From positions 1 through 14,143 of the forward strand of contig JALGTV010000021.1 of NCBI GenBank assembly GCA_029821215.1: a stretch of 14,143 nt of DNA, in the 5' to 3' direction. The notes below the pieces were generated by a model. That model was not told the origin of the DNA and searched no databases. It saw only the letters and a program-made list of their open reading frames with translations. Source of the stretch: Candidatus Zipacnadia bacterium. GTDB lineage: Bacteria > Armatimonadota > Zipacnadia > Zipacnadales > Zipacnadaceae. Position numbers and translations under genes: made by a program. Shown here one piece after another: positions 12,893-14,143 of the stretch. Position 1 is the first letter of the stretch, and every line of letters starts with the position of its first letter.

Positions 12893-14143
12893 GTGACCAC
12901 CCAGCAGCTTAGAGAACTCTTTATTGACTTCTTTGCCCAGCGCGGGCACCTGGTTCGCCCCAGTGCCCCGCTGGTTCTGCGTGATGACCCGACCAGTTTC
13001 TTCACCAGTGCCGGGATGCAGCCCTATATGGCCGCTTTCCGCGGTGAAGAAGCGCCCCCTGCTCCTACTGCCGTCAGTATCCAGAAATGCACCCGTACCA
13101 GCGACATAGAGGGAGTGGGCTATCTGAATCGCTATCATACTTTCTTTGAGATGCTGGGCAACTTCTCCTTTGGCGACTACTTCAAAAAGGGAGCCATAGA
13201 GTACGCCTGGGAATTCGTCAGCGAGGCGCTTGAACTGCCTCTGGATAGACTATGGTTTACTGTCTACCAGGACGATGATGAAGCCGAAGACATCTGGCAC
13301 CAGCACATTGGCATTCCCAAAGAGCGCATCTCCCGCTTCGGTCGCGAGGATAACTGGTGGCCCAAGGTCCGCTGGGAGGGTCCGTGTGGGCCCTGCACTG
13401 AGATATTTGTGGACTTAGGCCCGGAGGTCGGTTGTCCCGAGGGCTGCCAGGTGGGTTGCCAAAAATGTGAGCGATATATGGAGCTATGGAACCTGGTTTT
13501 CCAGCAGTTTACCGAGGCTCAAGATGGCACACTCACGCCTTTGCCGGCCCAGGGCATTGACACTGGCATGGGGCTGGAGCGGCTGGCGTTGGTGATGCAG
13601 AACAAGCGCTATACCGCTGAGACTGACGAACTGTGGCATATCCTTAGTCGCAGCCTGGATGAAATCAACCAGTATCGCCGCCAGCCCTACCAATACGGCC
13701 AAGATGACGATGTCGATGTCGCCCTGCGTATCATCGCTGACCACCTGCGGGCTGCCGCTTTTCTGATGGCCGACGGCATCGTCCCCTCTAATGAAGGCCC
13801 TGGCTATGTGCTGCGACGGTTTATCCGGCGCGCTTACCGCTACGGACAACAGGCCGGTGCTGAGGGCCCCTTCCTGCATAAGGCGCTACCCGCTGTGCGA
13901 GAAGCAATGGGCCAAGCCTATCCGGAATTATCCCCGCGCGAGGAGTTTTCAGCCACTATTTTGCAGCAGGAGGAACAGCGGTTTGCTGCCACCCTTGAGC
14001 AGGGTATGAACCGGTTCGCCCAGATCAGCGAAGATCTCTCCAAGCAAGGCCAAACTGTTATCCCTGGTGACCAGGCTTTTGCCCTCTATGACACCTACGG
14101 GTTCCCGCTGGATATGACCACAGAGCTGGCTGCTGAACAGGGC
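12893..14143 (+). CDS. alaS: Alanyl-tRNA synthetase, N-terminal 417 codons (partial)
   Basis: AlaRS charges tRNA-Ala and edits mischarged Ser/Gly. The GTG at 12893 gives MTTQQLRELFIDFFAQRGHL, the usual family opening, and the frame is open through the right edge. Class II motif 2 lies in SIQKCTRTSDIEGVG…YHTFFEMLGNFSFGDYF, and motif 3 is TGMGLERLALVMQ. The tRNA-recognition domain (DHLRAAAFLMADG…GPGYVLRRFIRRA) is present. The start of the next domain (YDTYGFPLDMTTELA) is just reached. The editing HxxxH site and C-terminal domain are outside the window. A four-cysteine loop (CPEGCQVGCQKC) precedes RYMELWNLVF, as in several non-proteobacterial AlaRS. The ribosome-binding site AGGAAGAG is 12-14 bases upstream. 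It lies 26 bases after the sigma gene. Confidence 0.96.
   Translation, partial: MTTQQLRELFIDFFAQRGHLVRPSAPLVLRDDPTSFFTSAGMQPYMAAFRGEEAPPAPTAVSIQKCTRTSDIEGVGYLNRYHTFFEMLGNFSFGDYFKKGAIEYAWEFVSEALELPLDRLWFTVYQDDDEAEDIWHQHIGIPKERISRFGREDNWWPKVRWEGPCGPCTEIFVDLGPEVGCPEGCQVGCQKCERYMELWNLVFQQFTEAQDGTLTPLPAQGIDTGMGLERLALVMQNKRYTAETDELWHILSRSLDEINQYRRQPYQYGQDDDVDVALRIIADHLRAAAFLMADGIVPSNEGPGYVLRRFIRRAYRYGQQAGAEGPFLHKALPAVREAMGQAYPELSPREEFSATILQQEEQRFAATLEQGMNRFAQISEDLSKQGQTVIPGDQAFALYDTYGFPLDMTTELAAEQG

Noticed and set aside
1..14143. CRISPR arrays, tRNA or rRNA genes, insertion sequences
   Set aside because: No regularly spaced repeats, no cloverleaf-like sequence, no transposase frames and no terminal inverted repeats were seen on either strand.

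Overview
The window looks like chromosomal DNA of a bacterium of moderately high GC. The layout dxr–rseP–ispG…proS, a 6S RNA directly before rarA, and an anti-anti-sigma / anti-sigma kinase / SigB-SigF type sigma module point away from Proteobacteria. They suggest a Terrabacteria-like or candidate-phylum lineage. A KDO-8-phosphate-phosphatase-like protein hints at an outer membrane with LPS. URO-D-like, FucI-like and dockerin/NHL proteins are common in environmental genomes (Armatimonadota-like is one guess), but no phylum can be fixed from the sequence alone.

Left half, mainly minus strand. An isoprenoid/envelope operon starts at a good promoter (TTGACA-18-TATTCT, 7640-7669) and runs dxr (7596-6442), rseP (6414-5011), ispG (4949-3867). 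In many bacteria proS follows directly, and the first 38 codons of proS are present at 115-1. Here about 3.7 kb separates ispG from proS. That stretch holds a URO-D-family gene coupled to ispG, a plus-strand dockerin/NHL-repeat lipoprotein gene with its own promoter, and an unrecognised tail-anchored protein gene. It also holds two extra, headless copies of the 3' end of ispG (2676-2791 and 1102-about 1257). Each copy sits at a boundary between the added genes.

Right half, plus strand. A KdsC-like HAD phosphatase is followed by a 6S RNA with a consensus promoter and then by rarA. After rarA comes a FucI-like sugar-isomerase gene that is visibly more AT-rich. Just beyond it lies a second, headless copy of the 3' end of rarA (about 11198-11260). 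Then come an STAS anti-anti-sigma factor, an RsbW-type anti-sigma kinase, a SigB/SigF-type sigma factor (tightly packed) and the first 417 codons of alaS.

The most interesting pattern is shared by both halves. Single-gene units sit immediately downstream of the intact 3' end of a housekeeping gene, and on the far side lies an orphan copy of that gene's 3' end. This is the footprint expected if DNA entered at the 3' end of a gene, supplied a replacement tail and displaced the native one. No recombinase is encoded in the window, so the mechanism (trans-acting site-specific recombination, or homology-facilitated capture) is open.
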